Both the position numbers and the translations under genes were made by a program. A stretch of DNA of 35,809 nucleotides from Methylobacterium aquaticum (GTDB lineage Bacteria; Pseudomonadota; Alphaproteobacteria; Rhizobiales; Beijerinckiaceae): assembly GCF_001043915.1 (NCBI RefSeq), contig NZ_LABX01000023.1, positions 1 through 35,809 of the forward strand, in the 5' to 3' direction. Each line of letters opens with the position of its first letter. The first letter of the stretch is position 1. Positions 7,260-15,742 of this stretch are shown here, one piece after another. The notes beneath the pieces are model-generated. The model did no database searches, was not told the DNA's origin, and was given only the letters and a program-made list of their open reading frames with translations.

Positions 7260-7341
7260 GCGGCGGGTCCTTCTCGCACGGCGGGGACGGATCGCGTCCG
7301 TCGCGCATCGGTCTTCACGGAGAGGTAAACAGGCCCGGGCC

Positions 7342-7357
7342 CACCCTGTACAGGGTG
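7342..7357. promoter_or_regulatory. perfect 16-bp palindrome between divergent genes
   Basis: CACCCTGTACAGGGTG is perfectly self-complementary. It sits about 80 bp upstream of the GST start and 210 bp upstream of the small secreted gene. A dimeric repressor or activator site is likely in form; the regulator is unknown. Confidence 0.45.
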
Positions 7358-7567
7358 AAGGTTGTCTCAATCGACGATCCCGGGCTGGTCGTGCACCGGT
7401 GGCGTGGTCGGCGCCGGGCCGCCGTCCCTCGCTCGTCGCCTGCCCTCCCTTCTTTGCCCGCCCCTCTTTGCTCGCCTCTCTTGCCGCCCCTCTTGTCCTA
7501 GCGGCAGGCTGTGGCAGTCTTGGTGTTGCGCCGGCCGATCCGGCCGCGCTGTGCCGCGAGCCCGCCG

Positions 7568-7831
7568 ATGCCGTTTCCGCTCCTCCGTGCCGCCCTGACG
7601 GTCCTGCTGGTCGCCGCGCCCGCCGCTTCGTTCGGGCAGGGCACCGTGCAGGATCCCGAACTCGCGCCCCGTCGGCAGCCCAGCCCCCGCAGCCTCGCGG
7701 CCCGCGAGCGCCAGCGCCAATGCGGTGCGGCATGGCGTGCCCTGGCGCCGCCGGACAAAGTGGAACAAGGGCCGCGCTGGCCGCAATATTACAGCAAGTG
7801 CGTCCGCCGGCTGAAGGAGCAGCGGGCCTGA
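7568..7831 (+). CDS. small secreted protein, function unknown
   Basis: Encodes 87 residues. A signal peptide (MPFPLLRAALTVLLVAAPAASFGQ) is followed by a charged mature part with two Cys (ERQRQCGAAWR and YYSKCVRRLKEQ). The Cys-x-x-x-Trp ... Tyr-x-x-Cys pattern resembles small secreted proteins common in Rhizobiales, often annotated PsiF-like or hypothetical. I chose the ATG at 7568 because it begins the signal peptide; an upstream in-frame ATG at 7511 would spoil it. No strong SD is seen. Confidence 0.6.
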   Translation: MPFPLLRAALTVLLVAAPAASFGQGTVQDPELAPRRQPSPRSLAARERQRQCGAAWRALAPPDKVEQGPRWPQYYSKCVRRLKEQRA

Positions 7832-7946
7832 CGCTCGGTCCGTGAGGTCATCGACGGGTGGCGAGATCCCCCTCCGCCATCCGGCTCATCGATGGCGCAG
7901 CTTCACGAGGCCGGATCGCGTGAGACTGTCATCGTCGGGATTTTAT

Positions 7947-7977
7947 TGTCAGACCTGACGTCAATCCAGGTCTGACA
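7947..7977. promoter_or_regulatory. 11-bp inverted repeat upstream of a sigma-70-like promoter
   Basis: TGTCAGACCTG (7947-7957) and CAGGTCTGACA (7967-7977) are perfect reverse complements with a 9-nt spacer. The right arm ends 1 bp before the TTGAAT box at 7979, an activator-like or repressor-like position. Confidence 0.5.
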
Positions 7978-7978
7978 G

Positions 7979-8007
7979 TTGAATCGACATTCGGATGCTG
8001 ATATAAA
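7979..8007 (+). promoter_or_regulatory. sigma-70-type promoter
   Basis: TTGAAT (7979-7984), a 17-bp spacer, and TATAAA (8002-8007). This is the best promoter match seen in the window. No coding region follows on the plus strand before a terminator 36 nt further on. Confidence 0.6.
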
Positions 8008-8013
8008 GACACA

Positions 8014-8071
8014 TCCTGAGTTTCGAGACCCAGGGCACCTGCAAGGCGCACTCTTCGAGTGCGCCTTTTTT
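8014..8071 (+). ncRNA. candidate small RNA of about 60 nt
   Basis: A complete minimal transcription unit: the promoter at 7979-8007 predicts a start near 8014, and a strong rho-independent terminator ends at about 8071. No ORF with a ribosome site fits inside. The transcript would have a short single-stranded 5' part and a terminal hairpin with a U-tail, the form of many bacterial sRNAs. It points toward the 3' end of the porin, which is on the opposite strand and stops at 8145. The target is unknown. Confidence 0.5.
8043..8071 (+). terminator. rho-independent terminator
   Basis: Perfect stem AAGGCGCACTC / GAGTGCGCCTT with TTC loop, running into six T. It would end the candidate sRNA or any read-through from the small secreted gene. 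Confidence 0.85.
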
Positions 8072-8091
8072 CTTGTCTCTGACCTGTAATC

Positions 8092-8122
8092 AAAAAAAGG
8101 GCCCCGGCTCGCGCCGGGACCC
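8092..8122 (-). terminator. rho-independent terminator of the porin gene
   Basis: Minus strand: GGGTCCCGGC / GCCGGGGCCC stem with a 4-nt loop followed by seven T, about 23 nt after the porin stop. It stands back to back with the plus-strand terminator at 8043-8071. Confidence 0.88.
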
Positions 8123-8144
8123 CGATTATTCGACTTCCGTAATC

Positions 8145-9779
8145 TTAGAAGTCGCGCTGGACGCGCATGCGGATGTTGAAGGTGTCGGCCGACTTGGCAG
8201 TCGGCAGCACCGCGCCGTTGGCAGCGACCGGCAGGCCAGCGGCGTTCAGGCCGACAGCCGCGACGCCCGGAGCCTTGTTCTGGTCGATCACGGCGCCGCC
8301 CTTCAGGTCGACGCGGTTGTAGAGACCCTCGACACCGATATCGAGATCCTTGACCGGCGACCAGATGATGTTCGCGCCGACGACGATCTGGCTCGTGTCA
8401 CGCAGGGCAGCGCTGAACACGGAGGTGGCCGGGCTGTTGACCGGGTTGCCGAGGCCGTTGAAGTTCAGCGCGCCGAGCAGGTTGCGGCTGGTCTTGCCGA
8501 ACGTCATCTCGCCGTAGCTGCCGATCACGGCCGAACGCCACTCGGGGGTCCAGTAGTGCAGGAACGAACCGACCACCGTCCAGCTGGTCGACAGTTCCAT
8601 CTTGCCCGTCACCGGGTTCACCGCGGCGTCGGTGAAGAAGGTGGCGAACTGCGAGCCCTGGGTGTTGCCAGCGCTGGCGGTGTAGGAGCCGATGTACGAG
8701 GAGTAGCCCGTGTAGAGCTGGGCGCCCTCGCCATACGAACCCTGGAGGTACAGGGCGTCGCCAGCGGCGATGAACGGCGTGTTGATCTTCAGACCACCCT
8801 GCACGGCCCAGCCGTACTCGGTGTTGACGCGGGGCGTCAGGACCGAGCCAGCGGCAATGCCGGCGCCGCCGAAGGTCAGGACGGTGGAGGCGTTCCCGGC
8901 GTTCAGCTCGTGCACGGCGGCCGAGAGCTGGGCGGAGCCCCAGGCGGCGTCGTAGCGCAGCGCGCCGACGAAGTCGGGCATGCGCGAGGTCTGGCGCAGG
9001 TCGTAGAACGCCTCGCCGATCGGCACGCCGGCCGCGTTGGTGGCGATGACCGGGCTCACGTTGGCGGTCGCGGCGGTGAAGACCGCGAAGGAGCTCGCCG
9101 CGTTGCCGGCGGTGGCGGTGCCGAACAGCGGGGTCTTGCGGAAGATCGGGTCTTCGACCGACAGCGTCGCCGAGAAGCCGTTCCCGAAGGTGGCGGTGTA
9201 GGCGAGCAGGTTGGTCGAGGAGACGTCCGAGCCCAGCGAGGTGCCGATGATCTCGAAGTCGTGGGCGTAGAAGTCGTAGAACGACGCCGCGCGACCGGCG
9301 GTGAGGCCGGCGAACTGGATGAACGCCTTGTCGACGTTCACGTATTGCTGCGAGCGACCGAACGTGTCGACGCCGAGGCCGAAGAAGCCGTTGGCGGCGC
9401 GGTTCTGGGTGCCCGAGGTGAGGTAGGCGCCGGTCCGCGAGGCCAGCTCGAAGCGCACGAAGGCGCGGAGCGTGCCGTAGGCGGTCTGGGTGCGGGCGTC
9501 GAGGTTGAGGCGGCCGAGGCCGCGGTAGCCCATCAGGTCGCCGTTGTTGCCGCTGCGGGTGTAGCCCTGCGAGTAGCCGGCCTCGAAGCGGGCGCGACCG
9601 GAGACGCGCAGGCAGGTGTCGGTGCCGGGAATGAAGAAGAAGCCGGCGCCGTAGGCCGAGCAGATGCGGACGTATTCGACCGGCGCAGCCTTCTTGATCG
9701 GCAGATCGGCAGCTTGCGCACCGGCAATGACGGTCAGGCCAGCGGCCGACCCGAGCAGAAGGCTCTTAACGAGCTTCAT
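8145..9779 (-). CDS. outer-membrane porin, Porin_2 family
   Basis: Encodes 544 residues and forms a beta-barrel channel for small hydrophilic solutes. A signal peptide of about 23 residues (MKLVKSLLLGSAAGLTVIAG...) precedes ADLPIKKAAPVEYVRIC and GAGFFFIPGTDTCLRVSGR, the signature opening of alphaproteobacterial Omp2/RopA-type porins with its two conserved Cys. Alternating beta strands follow to the terminal QRDF; the last residue Phe is the usual outer-membrane assembly signal. GGAGG sits 5 nt before the ATG at 9779; an in-frame upstream start is less likely. The gene has a strong terminator, and its leader carries two small inverted repeats (9794-9807 and 9826-9841), with an AT-rich stretch further upstream. 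Confidence 0.94.
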   Translation of the reverse strand: MKLVKSLLLGSAAGLTVIAGAQAADLPIKKAAPVEYVRICSAYGAGFFFIPGTDTCLRVSGRARFEAGYSQGYTRSGNNGDLMGYRGLGRLNLDARTQTAYGTLRAFVRFELASRTGAYLTSGTQNRAANGFFGLGVDTFGRSQQYVNVDKAFIQFAGLTAGRAASFYDFYAHDFEIIGTSLGSDVSSTNLLAYTATFGNGFSATLSVEDPIFRKTPLFGTATAGNAASSFAVFTAATANVSPVIATNAAGVPIGEAFYDLRQTSRMPDFVGALRYDAAWGSAQLSAAVHELNAGNASTVLTFGGAGIAAGSVLTPRVNTEYGWAVQGGLKINTPFIAAGDALYLQGSYGEGAQLYTGYSSYIGSYTASAGNTQGSQFATFFTDAAVNPVTGKMELSTSWTVVGSFLHYWTPEWRSAVIGSYGEMTFGKTSRNLLGALNFNGLGNPVNSPATSVFSAALRDTSQIVVGANIIWSPVKDLDIGVEGLYNRVDLKGGAVIDQNKAPGVAAVGLNAAGLPVAANGAVLPTAKSADTFNIRMRVQRDF

Positions 9780-10742
9780 GGAGACCTCCAAGATTTCGGA
9801 CCCGAAAGGGGTGAACGACTCTGTTCCGAAGACCTCTTCGGCCTCGAGACCATGTCCCTCTTATGCCCCCGAAGATCCGGCCGCCGCACTGGCTCGGCCG
9901 GACCGCACCTGACTTCATGTGGTGCGAGGGGACAATCTTTCATGACGCCGAGTTGATCAATCTCGTCCAAGAACTAACAGGGCGCCCGGGGCGCCTTGAC
10001 GGGAGAATGTGGCAGAATCAGCACATTGTGACTTTGGCTGCGCAACCACGATGCTTTAGGACTAACAAAATCAACAAGCTCTTACAAACGTCACCGAAAT
10101 GTCCATCTAGGTCATTCGTTTGTGCTAACAAAATATTACATATGATATATAATCACGATTTAATCCCAAAAAAGTTCATGTTAATCAAATTTAAATTTTC
10201 TTGTAGCAAGGAGATATGTAGTATTAACATGTAATATATAGACACTGAAAGTATTTATTAGATAAATATTCTATCCCTATTCACGCGTGGATCGTTCCCG
10301 GCTGACTCCGGGCGGCGGCCCTTCGCTGCGCATCCTCCGTCCCGGCAGGGGTGGGATCGGGGATCGGTCGAGCGGCGGCAGATCCCGCTGGCGACCGCGG
10401 CCCTGGTCCCCTGCCGAACGCTGGGGCCCTGGCCCGCGTCGTCGTCGGGTCCTGCCGATGTCGGACGGCTTGCCCCAGACGTCGCGGTCGCGCCGGCGAT
10501 GTCGCCCCTCTGAGCCGGGTGGCTCCCTAGCGGGTCCGCGGCCCGCCGCGCGAGGGGGCTGGCGCAGGCCGCACGGTCAAATGTTTCGTCCAGGACAGAT
10601 GACGAAACACCAGGACAGATGACGAAACACGATGCGTTCCACCTGCCCCCAAATTGGCATGCCGACGCAAAATCGTGGACATGCGTCCCGCCTATACCGC
10701 CCTCACAAGAGCCTGGAGACAACGGGCTGCGAGGAGGCGAAG
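9780..10742. other. 963-bp intergenic region with an AT-rich island
   Basis: Lies between the divergent porin and small secreted genes. The part near the porin holds inverted repeats TTTCG-N4-CGAAA (9794-9807) and CCGAAG-N4-CTTCGG (9826-9841) in the probable 5' UTR. From about 10040 to 10280 the base composition drops sharply to AT-rich, with oligo-A/T runs and a repeated CTAACAAAAT. The open frames here show no family features and no good ribosome site. Confidence 0.6.
10582..10630. repeat. 20-bp tandem repeat with inverted arm
   Basis: CAGGACAGATGACGAAACAC occurs twice back to back (10591-10610 and 10611-10630). TGTTTCGTC at 10582-10590 is the reverse complement of the GACGAAACA inside each unit, giving a TGTTTCGTC-N10-GACGAAACA dyad. 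Possible operator upstream of the gene at 10743. Confidence 0.6.
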
Positions 10743-11087
10743 ATGGTCGTGGCGCGAGTGATCCTGATGAGTGCGATGCTGACCGCCGGCATCGTCGAGG
10801 TGACCAGGATGACGGTCCCTCATCTGGCCGAGGAGGCCCTCAAGGCGGCTCCGGTCGACGCTCCTGTCGTGGACGCGCCCCTCGTGGTCCCGGTTTCGGC
10901 AGCCCCGGTCTCGGCGGCGCCCGTCGATCCCGCCTGCACGCAGGCCGCCTGGCCCTATCGCCCCGATTTCTGCCTGCGGCCGGAGGGCGGCTCGTCGGGG
11001 GCGGCGCCGCGCCGGCCGGTGCGGATGATCGAGGAGCGGCGCCCGGCCGCTCCGGTCCGGATGCCCGGCCGGGTCTCGGTCGGCTGA
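10743..11087 (+). CDS. small secreted or membrane-anchored protein, function unknown
   Basis: Encodes 114 residues. The N-terminus MVVARVILMSAMLTAGIVEV is a hydrophobic signal or anchor. A Pro/Ala/Val-rich linker with repeated PVSAAP units follows, then CTQAAWPYRPDFCLRP, a Cys-x4-Trp-Pro-Tyr-x4-Cys motif seen in many small exported Rhizobiales proteins of unknown role, and an Arg/Pro-rich tail. GAGGAGG lies 8-10 nt upstream of the ATG at 10743, which decides the start against longer in-frame options. Confidence 0.65.
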   Translation: MVVARVILMSAMLTAGIVEVTRMTVPHLAEEALKAAPVDAPVVDAPLVVPVSAAPVSAAPVDPACTQAAWPYRPDFCLRPEGGSSGAAPRRPVRMIEERRPAAPVRMPGRVSVG

Positions 11088-11529
11088 CCGGCCGGACGAT
11101 GCCACGAGGCTGTCCTTCGCGAGACGATCATGCCGCATTTCAGCGCCGACATCCTGGACGCGCTCCTGGATGGCGATCCCGTGGAGCGGGAGGCTTTGCG
11201 CGCCCTGCTGGGGACCGGCCCGGACCGGTGCGCCGGCCGCCGGCCGGGACCCCCGTCCCTCCTCCGTCCGACGGCTTCGACGAGCCAAGTCGTGACGAGC
11301 CAAGTCGTGACGAGCCGAGCCCTGCCGCATCCGGCCCCGTCCGGTCAGGCCCGGCCGCATCCGGCCTCCGTGGCACGGGCGACGACGCGCCGTCCGGGCC
11401 CGGCCTCCCGGGACCGTGGCCCGACGGCCCTGCGGCGGCCGATGCCGCGGTGAGGGGCCGGATGTCCCGGTCGCTGGCAGACCTTGAGATTTGATGCATA
11501 GTCGGCCCCCGCGGCGGAACGGGACCACG
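11088..11529. other. 442-bp intergenic region with short tandem repeats
   Basis: An ORF at 11130-11453 begins MPHFSADILDALLDGD, which looks protein-like for about 35 residues. It then dissolves into Arg/Pro/Ala-rich sequence spanning a 15-bp tandem repeat (GACGAGCCAAGTCGT at 11279 and 11294, degenerate at 11309). It may be a decayed gene or a chance frame. The ribosome site is weak, so I do not call it. Confidence 0.4.
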
Positions 11530-13923
11530 ATGCGGGTCGGTCACAAGATCTTCCTGGTCGGCGGTCTGCCGATCGCCATCGCGGCGCTGATCGCGCTCGC
11601 GGGCTGGCTCCTGCTCGCCCAGGCCGAGAAGGCCCGCGACGGCGCGGTCCTGGCCGGGGCGATCTACCGCACGCTCACCCTCTCGACCACGGTGCGCGAC
11701 GAGTTCCTGGCGGCGCGCCCGGCCGAGCGCACCGACCACGCCGAGCGCTTCGCCCGCCTGACGGCGGAATCCACCGGATCCCTCGACGACCTGCGCCGCT
11801 TCGCCCGCACCCCGGACCAGGCGGCCCGCATCGAGGAGGCCCGCGCGGCGCTCAAGGATTCGATCGAGCAGATGCAGGCCCTGGTGCGGATCACCCGGGA
11901 GAATGACGGGCTGATCGCCGAGATGGCGGCCCGCGCCGACGCCCTGGTGAGCCTCGCCGACCAGGCCCGGGACCGCCAGCGCGCCGCCAATGCCGACCTC
12001 GTCGCCTCCCTCACCGACAAGGCCAGGACCCTGCGGCAGGTCCGCGACGTGGTCGGCGCGGTCAACGAGCTGCGCGCCCTGGTGGCCGAGACCGAGATCG
12101 CGGCGTTGCGCGGCGGGGGGAGCGGTGCTGCGCGCCCTGCCGGTGCCGGGACCGGCGCGTCGGCCTCGATGGTCCAGGTCCGCAACGCCGCCCGCGACCT
12201 CGCCGCGGCGCTGAAGGGCGACGGGCGCGAGCGCGAGGCCGAGGAGCTGCTGATCCTGACCGCCGCCTACGAGGCGTGGCGCGGTGCCGAGGAACCGCGC
12301 CCCCTCGTGGCGGGCGGCACGGCGGCGGATGACCTGCCGCTCCCCTCCCCGGTCAACGTCCTCGACGAGTGGTGCGAGCGCATCCTCAAGATCGACGGAT
12401 CGGCCCAGCGCGCCCTGCACGAGGAGGTCACGCAGCTCCTCGCCTACGCGGTCCAGGCCAACGAGACCGAGCAGGCGACCCAGAACATCGCGCTCGAGAC
12501 CCTCAAGCTCGGCCAGCGCACGGCCGAGGCCCTGCGCCGGCGCGACGTTCCGGCGGCGGCCGCGATGCTGGAGGACGGGCGGCGCCTGTCCGAGACCGCC
12601 GCCGCCCTGCCGATCTCGCCGCTGATCCAGGGCGAGATGATCGAGGCGATCGATGGCTGGCGCGAGCGCCTGGGCACCACGGTCGAGGGCCTGCGCCGGC
12701 AGAACGAGGGCATCGCCGCGATGGACGGGCTGGCCGCGGTGATCGGCGAGACCGCCCGCAGCCTCAACGAGATCTTCATCGACGATGCCGACCGGTTCGG
12801 CACCTTCCTGTTGCGCCTGCTGCTCGTCGGCGCCGGGGCCGGGCTGGTGCTCGGCTCTTCGGTGGGCCTCGCGGCGGCGCGCTCGATCACCGCACCCCTG
12901 CGCCAGCTCCAGCGCAGCATGCTGGCCCTCGCGGCCGACCCGGCCCGGCGCGATGTCGGGGCCGAGGTCGGGCGGCGGCGCGACGAACTCGGCGACATGG
13001 CCCGGGCCACCGCGATGTTCGTGGACGAGATCGGCCGGCGCGAGCAGGCCCTCCGCTGCGCCAAGGAGGAGGCCGACCGGACCCTCGCCGAGCTGCGCCA
13101 GACCCAGTCCGACCTGATCCAGGCCGAGAAGCTCGCCTCGCTGGGCCAGCTCGTCGCCGGGGTCGCGCACGAGATCAACACGCCGCTCGGCATCGCGGTC
13201 ACCACCGCGACCCTGGTGCGCGACGAGGCCCGGGAGTTCGGCGAGGTGGCGAAGACCGGCCAGCTCTCGCGCTCGCGCCTCACCCACTTCGTCGAGCGGA
13301 TGCAGGAGGGCTCGCACCTGCTCACCGCCAACCTCGCCCGGGCGGCGGACCTCGTCCACAGCTTCAAGCAGGTCGCGGTCGACCGGGTCAGCGACGAGCA
13401 CCGCCGCTTCGCCTTGCGCGAGTGGCTGGGCGAGCTCCTGCGCAGCCTCGGGCCGCTGTTGCGCCGGGGGGGGCACCGCCTCGACCTCGACGCCGAGGAG
13501 GAGATCGAGGTCGATACCCATCCGGGCGCCCTCGCCCAGGTCATCACCAACCTGGTCAAGAACGCGGTGGTGCACGCCTTCGCCGACGGGGCGCCCGGGC
13601 GCATCGTCGTCGCGGTCTCGTACGGGGCCGGCGCGCATGAGGGCGGCTGGGTGCGCCTGGAGGTGCGCGACGACGGGCGCGGCATCGCGGCGGCGGACCG
13701 GGAGCGCATCTTCGATCCGTTCTTCACCACCGCCCGCCACCGCGGCAGTTCGGGCTTAGGCATGCACATCGTCTACAATCTCGTCACCGGGCAGCTCCAG
13801 GGCCGCATCGCCGTGGAGAGCCGGGAGGGCAGCGGCACGGTGGTGCGGGTCGAGTTCCCGGCCCGCCTCGCGCCGGCGGCCCCGGTGCGGCTCGCCCCGG
13901 AGAACCGTGTGGCGGCACAATAG
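11530..13923 (+). CDS. membrane sensor histidine kinase with large periplasmic domain
   Basis: Encodes about 797 residues. TM1 (about 8-29) and TM2 (about 426-450) flank a roughly 395-residue helical periplasmic region. A HAMP-like linker follows, then a coiled coil. The dimerisation domain has LGQLVAGVAHEINTPLG with phospho-acceptor His547. The ATP-binding domain shows the N box NLVKNAV (near 674), DDGRGI (near 714), FDPFFTT and GSSGLGMHIVYNLV. It should autophosphorylate and pass phosphate to a response regulator, none of which is in the window. A substrate-binding protein follows 88 bp downstream on the same strand, suggesting a shared ligand. The start is uncertain: ATG at 11494 is also possible, and 11530 was chosen because it begins directly before TM1. 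Confidence 0.88.
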   Translation: MRVGHKIFLVGGLPIAIAALIALAGWLLLAQAEKARDGAVLAGAIYRTLTLSTTVRDEFLAARPAERTDHAERFARLTAESTGSLDDLRRFARTPDQAARIEEARAALKDSIEQMQALVRITRENDGLIAEMAARADALVSLADQARDRQRAANADLVASLTDKARTLRQVRDVVGAVNELRALVAETEIAALRGGGSGAARPAGAGTGASASMVQVRNAARDLAAALKGDGREREAEELLILTAAYEAWRGAEEPRPLVAGGTAADDLPLPSPVNVLDEWCERILKIDGSAQRALHEEVTQLLAYAVQANETEQATQNIALETLKLGQRTAEALRRRDVPAAAAMLEDGRRLSETAAALPISPLIQGEMIEAIDGWRERLGTTVEGLRRQNEGIAAMDGLAAVIGETARSLNEIFIDDADRFGTFLLRLLLVGAGAGLVLGSSVGLAAARSITAPLRQLQRSMLALAADPARRDVGAEVGRRRDELGDMARATAMFVDEIGRREQALRCAKEEADRTLAELRQTQSDLIQAEKLASLGQLVAGVAHEINTPLGIAVTTATLVRDEAREFGEVAKTGQLSRSRLTHFVERMQEGSHLLTANLARAADLVHSFKQVAVDRVSDEHRRFALREWLGELLRSLGPLLRRGGHRLDLDAEEEIEVDTHPGALAQVITNLVKNAVVHAFADGAPGRIVVAVSYGAGAHEGGWVRLEVRDDGRGIAAADRERIFDPFFTTARHRGSSGLGMHIVYNLVTGQLQGRIAVESREGSGTVVRVEFPARLAPAAPVRLAPENRVAAQ

Positions 13924-14011
13924 GAAAGAGTGTGCCGGTTGAGGGGGACGGCGGTTTCGGTGTGTACTGGCACCCGGCAGGGGCCTGCCGCAACGGCGGA
14001 GGCGAGGGGCG

Positions 14012-15742
14012 ATGCGCGGTCAGGATCGACGAAACCGAGCGCGGGGCCGGAATGCGGGCGTGCGGGTCCCGGTGGGGCGCCGCGCCGCGGCGTTGCTCTG
14101 CGCCGCCCTGTGGCTCGCCGCCTGGCCCGCCGCCGCCCGGACCCTGGTCTTCTGTTCCGAGGGCAATCCCGAATCGCTCAACCCGCAGCTCGTCACCACG
14201 ACGACCGGGATGGATGCTGCCTGGCCGGTCTTCGACACCCTGGTGGCGTTCGAGCCAGGCACCACGACGATCCGCCCGAGCCTCGCCGAATCCTGGACGA
14301 TCTCGCCCGACGGGCGCGACTACACCTTCACGCTCCGCTCCGGCGTCGCCTTCCACCGGAATGCCCGGTTCCGGCCGACGCGGCCGCTCTCCGCCGAGGA
14401 CGTGGTGTTCTCGATCACCCGGCAGTGGAAGGCGGATCACCCCTACCACCGGGTCTCGGGCGGCCAATACGCCTATTTTCGCGATCTCGGCCTGCCCGAC
14501 CTGATCGAGGCGATCGAGACGCTGGATGCCCGCACGGTGCGCGTCCGCCTGCGCGAGGCGGATGCGACCTTCCTGTCGAACCTCGCCATGGCGCTCGGGG
14601 CGATCCAGTCGGCGGAATACGCCGCGTTCCTCCTGGCGGCCGGCGAGCCGGAGCGCTTCGACCGCGAGCCGATCGGCACCGGGCCGTTCAGCGTCGTGGC
14701 GTTCCAGCCCGACGTCGCCCTGCGCTTCCGCGCCGTCCCGGACCATTGGGCCGGGCGCCAGCCGGTCGACAGCCTGGTCTTCTCGATCACGCCGAACGCG
14801 GCGGTGCGGCTCGCCAAGGTCCGGGCCGGCGAGTGCCACCTGATGCCCTTCCCCAACCCGGCCGATCTCGACTCCATCCGGGCCGATCCGGCGCTGACCC
14901 TGATGCGCGAGGAGGAGCTGAATATCGGCTATCTCGCCCTCAACGTGACGAAGCCGCCCTTCGACGACCTGCGGGTGCGCCGCGCCGTCGCGATGGCGAT
15001 CGACAAGGCGGCGATCGTGGCGGGGATCTACGGCCCGGGCGGCACGGCGGCCCGCTCGCCCCTGCCGCCGAACCTCTGGGGCCACGATTCCGACCTCCGG
15101 GATCCGCCCCTCGACCGGCCGGCGGCACAGAGGCTGCTCGCCGAGGCGGGCTTCCCCTCCGGCTTCGAGGCCGATCTCTGGTACCCGCCGGTGAGCCGGG
15201 CCTATAACCCCAACGGCCGGCGCGTCGCCGACATGATCCAGGCCGATCTCGCCCGCATCGGCGTGCGGCTGCGGCTCCTCACCGACGAGTGGAGCGCCTA
15301 CCGGGCCAAGATGCTGGCCGGCGTGCCGGCCCTGGCCCTGTTCGGCTGGACCGCCGACAACGGCGACCCGGACAACTTCCTCGGCATGCTGCTCGGCTGC
15401 GTGCCGGCCCGGCCCGGTGGCAGCAACATCGCCCGCTGGTGCGACCCCGCCTTCGACGCCCTGGTGACCCGGGCCCGGCGCCTGCCCGACCAGGACGCCC
15501 GCGCCGCGCTCTACCGGCAGGCCCAAGCGATCTTCGCCCGGGAGGTGCCCTGGGTGCCGATCGCCCATTCGGCGGTGTTCGTGGTCGCGCGGCGCGAGGT
15601 GACCGGCTACCGCATGGATCCCCTCGGCCGGCACCTGTTCCGCGGCGTCGGCCTGAGCGGTCCCGAGTCACGCAGCACCGATCCGCGCGGGGCCCCGGTG
15701 CCCCGCCCGCGGCCTCAAGGGGCCGCCGGTTCCGTGCCGTAG
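14012..15742 (+). CDS. ABC transporter substrate-binding protein, peptide/SBP_bac_5 family
   Basis: Encodes 576 residues. A long signal peptide ends near residue 43 (ALWLAAWPAAA), so the protein is periplasmic. TLVFCSEGNPESLNPQ, LAESWTISPDGRDYTFTLR and FRPTRPLSAEDVVFS are typical of the SBP_bac_5 family (DppA/OppA/SapA-like), which binds di- or oligopeptides, and more rarely sugars or metals bound to carriers. LWGHDSDL and GWTADNGDPDNFL in the second lobe resemble dipeptide-binding proteins. GGAGGCGAGGGGCG precedes the ATG. No permease or ATPase gene is next to it. The histidine kinase lies directly upstream. The last 28 bp overlap the end of selO on the other strand. Confidence 0.9.
   Translation: MRGQDRRNRARGRNAGVRVPVGRRAAALLCAALWLAAWPAAARTLVFCSEGNPESLNPQLVTTTTGMDAAWPVFDTLVAFEPGTTTIRPSLAESWTISPDGRDYTFTLRSGVAFHRNARFRPTRPLSAEDVVFSITRQWKADHPYHRVSGGQYAYFRDLGLPDLIEAIETLDARTVRVRLREADATFLSNLAMALGAIQSAEYAAFLLAAGEPERFDREPIGTGPFSVVAFQPDVALRFRAVPDHWAGRQPVDSLVFSITPNAAVRLAKVRAGECHLMPFPNPADLDSIRADPALTLMREEELNIGYLALNVTKPPFDDLRVRRAVAMAIDKAAIVAGIYGPGGTAARSPLPPNLWGHDSDLRDPPLDRPAAQRLLAEAGFPSGFEADLWYPPVSRAYNPNGRRVADMIQADLARIGVRLRLLTDEWSAYRAKMLAGVPALALFGWTADNGDPDNFLGMLLGCVPARPGGSNIARWCDPAFDALVTRARRLPDQDARAALYRQAQAIFAREVPWVPIAHSAVFVVARREVTGYRMDPLGRHLFRGVGLSGPESRSTDPRGAPVPRPRPQGAAGSVP

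Noticed and set aside
7342..7357. MerR-type operator
   Set aside because: The half-sites have no central spacer and the surrounding -35/-10 spacing of MerR promoters is not clear, so only a generic palindrome is reported.
9863..10234. 123-codon plus-strand ORF running into the AT-rich island
   Set aside because: Begins in the probable porin leader region, changes composition half-way and has no convincing ribosome site.
10258..10722. 154-codon minus-strand ORF
   Set aside because: No ribosome site or family features; overlaps the 20-bp repeat and shows typical GC-rich shadow composition.
11130..11453. 107-codon ORF starting MPHFSADILDALLDGD
   Set aside because: First part looks protein-like but the rest is repeat-derived Arg/Pro/Ala sequence; possible remnant but not supportable as a gene.
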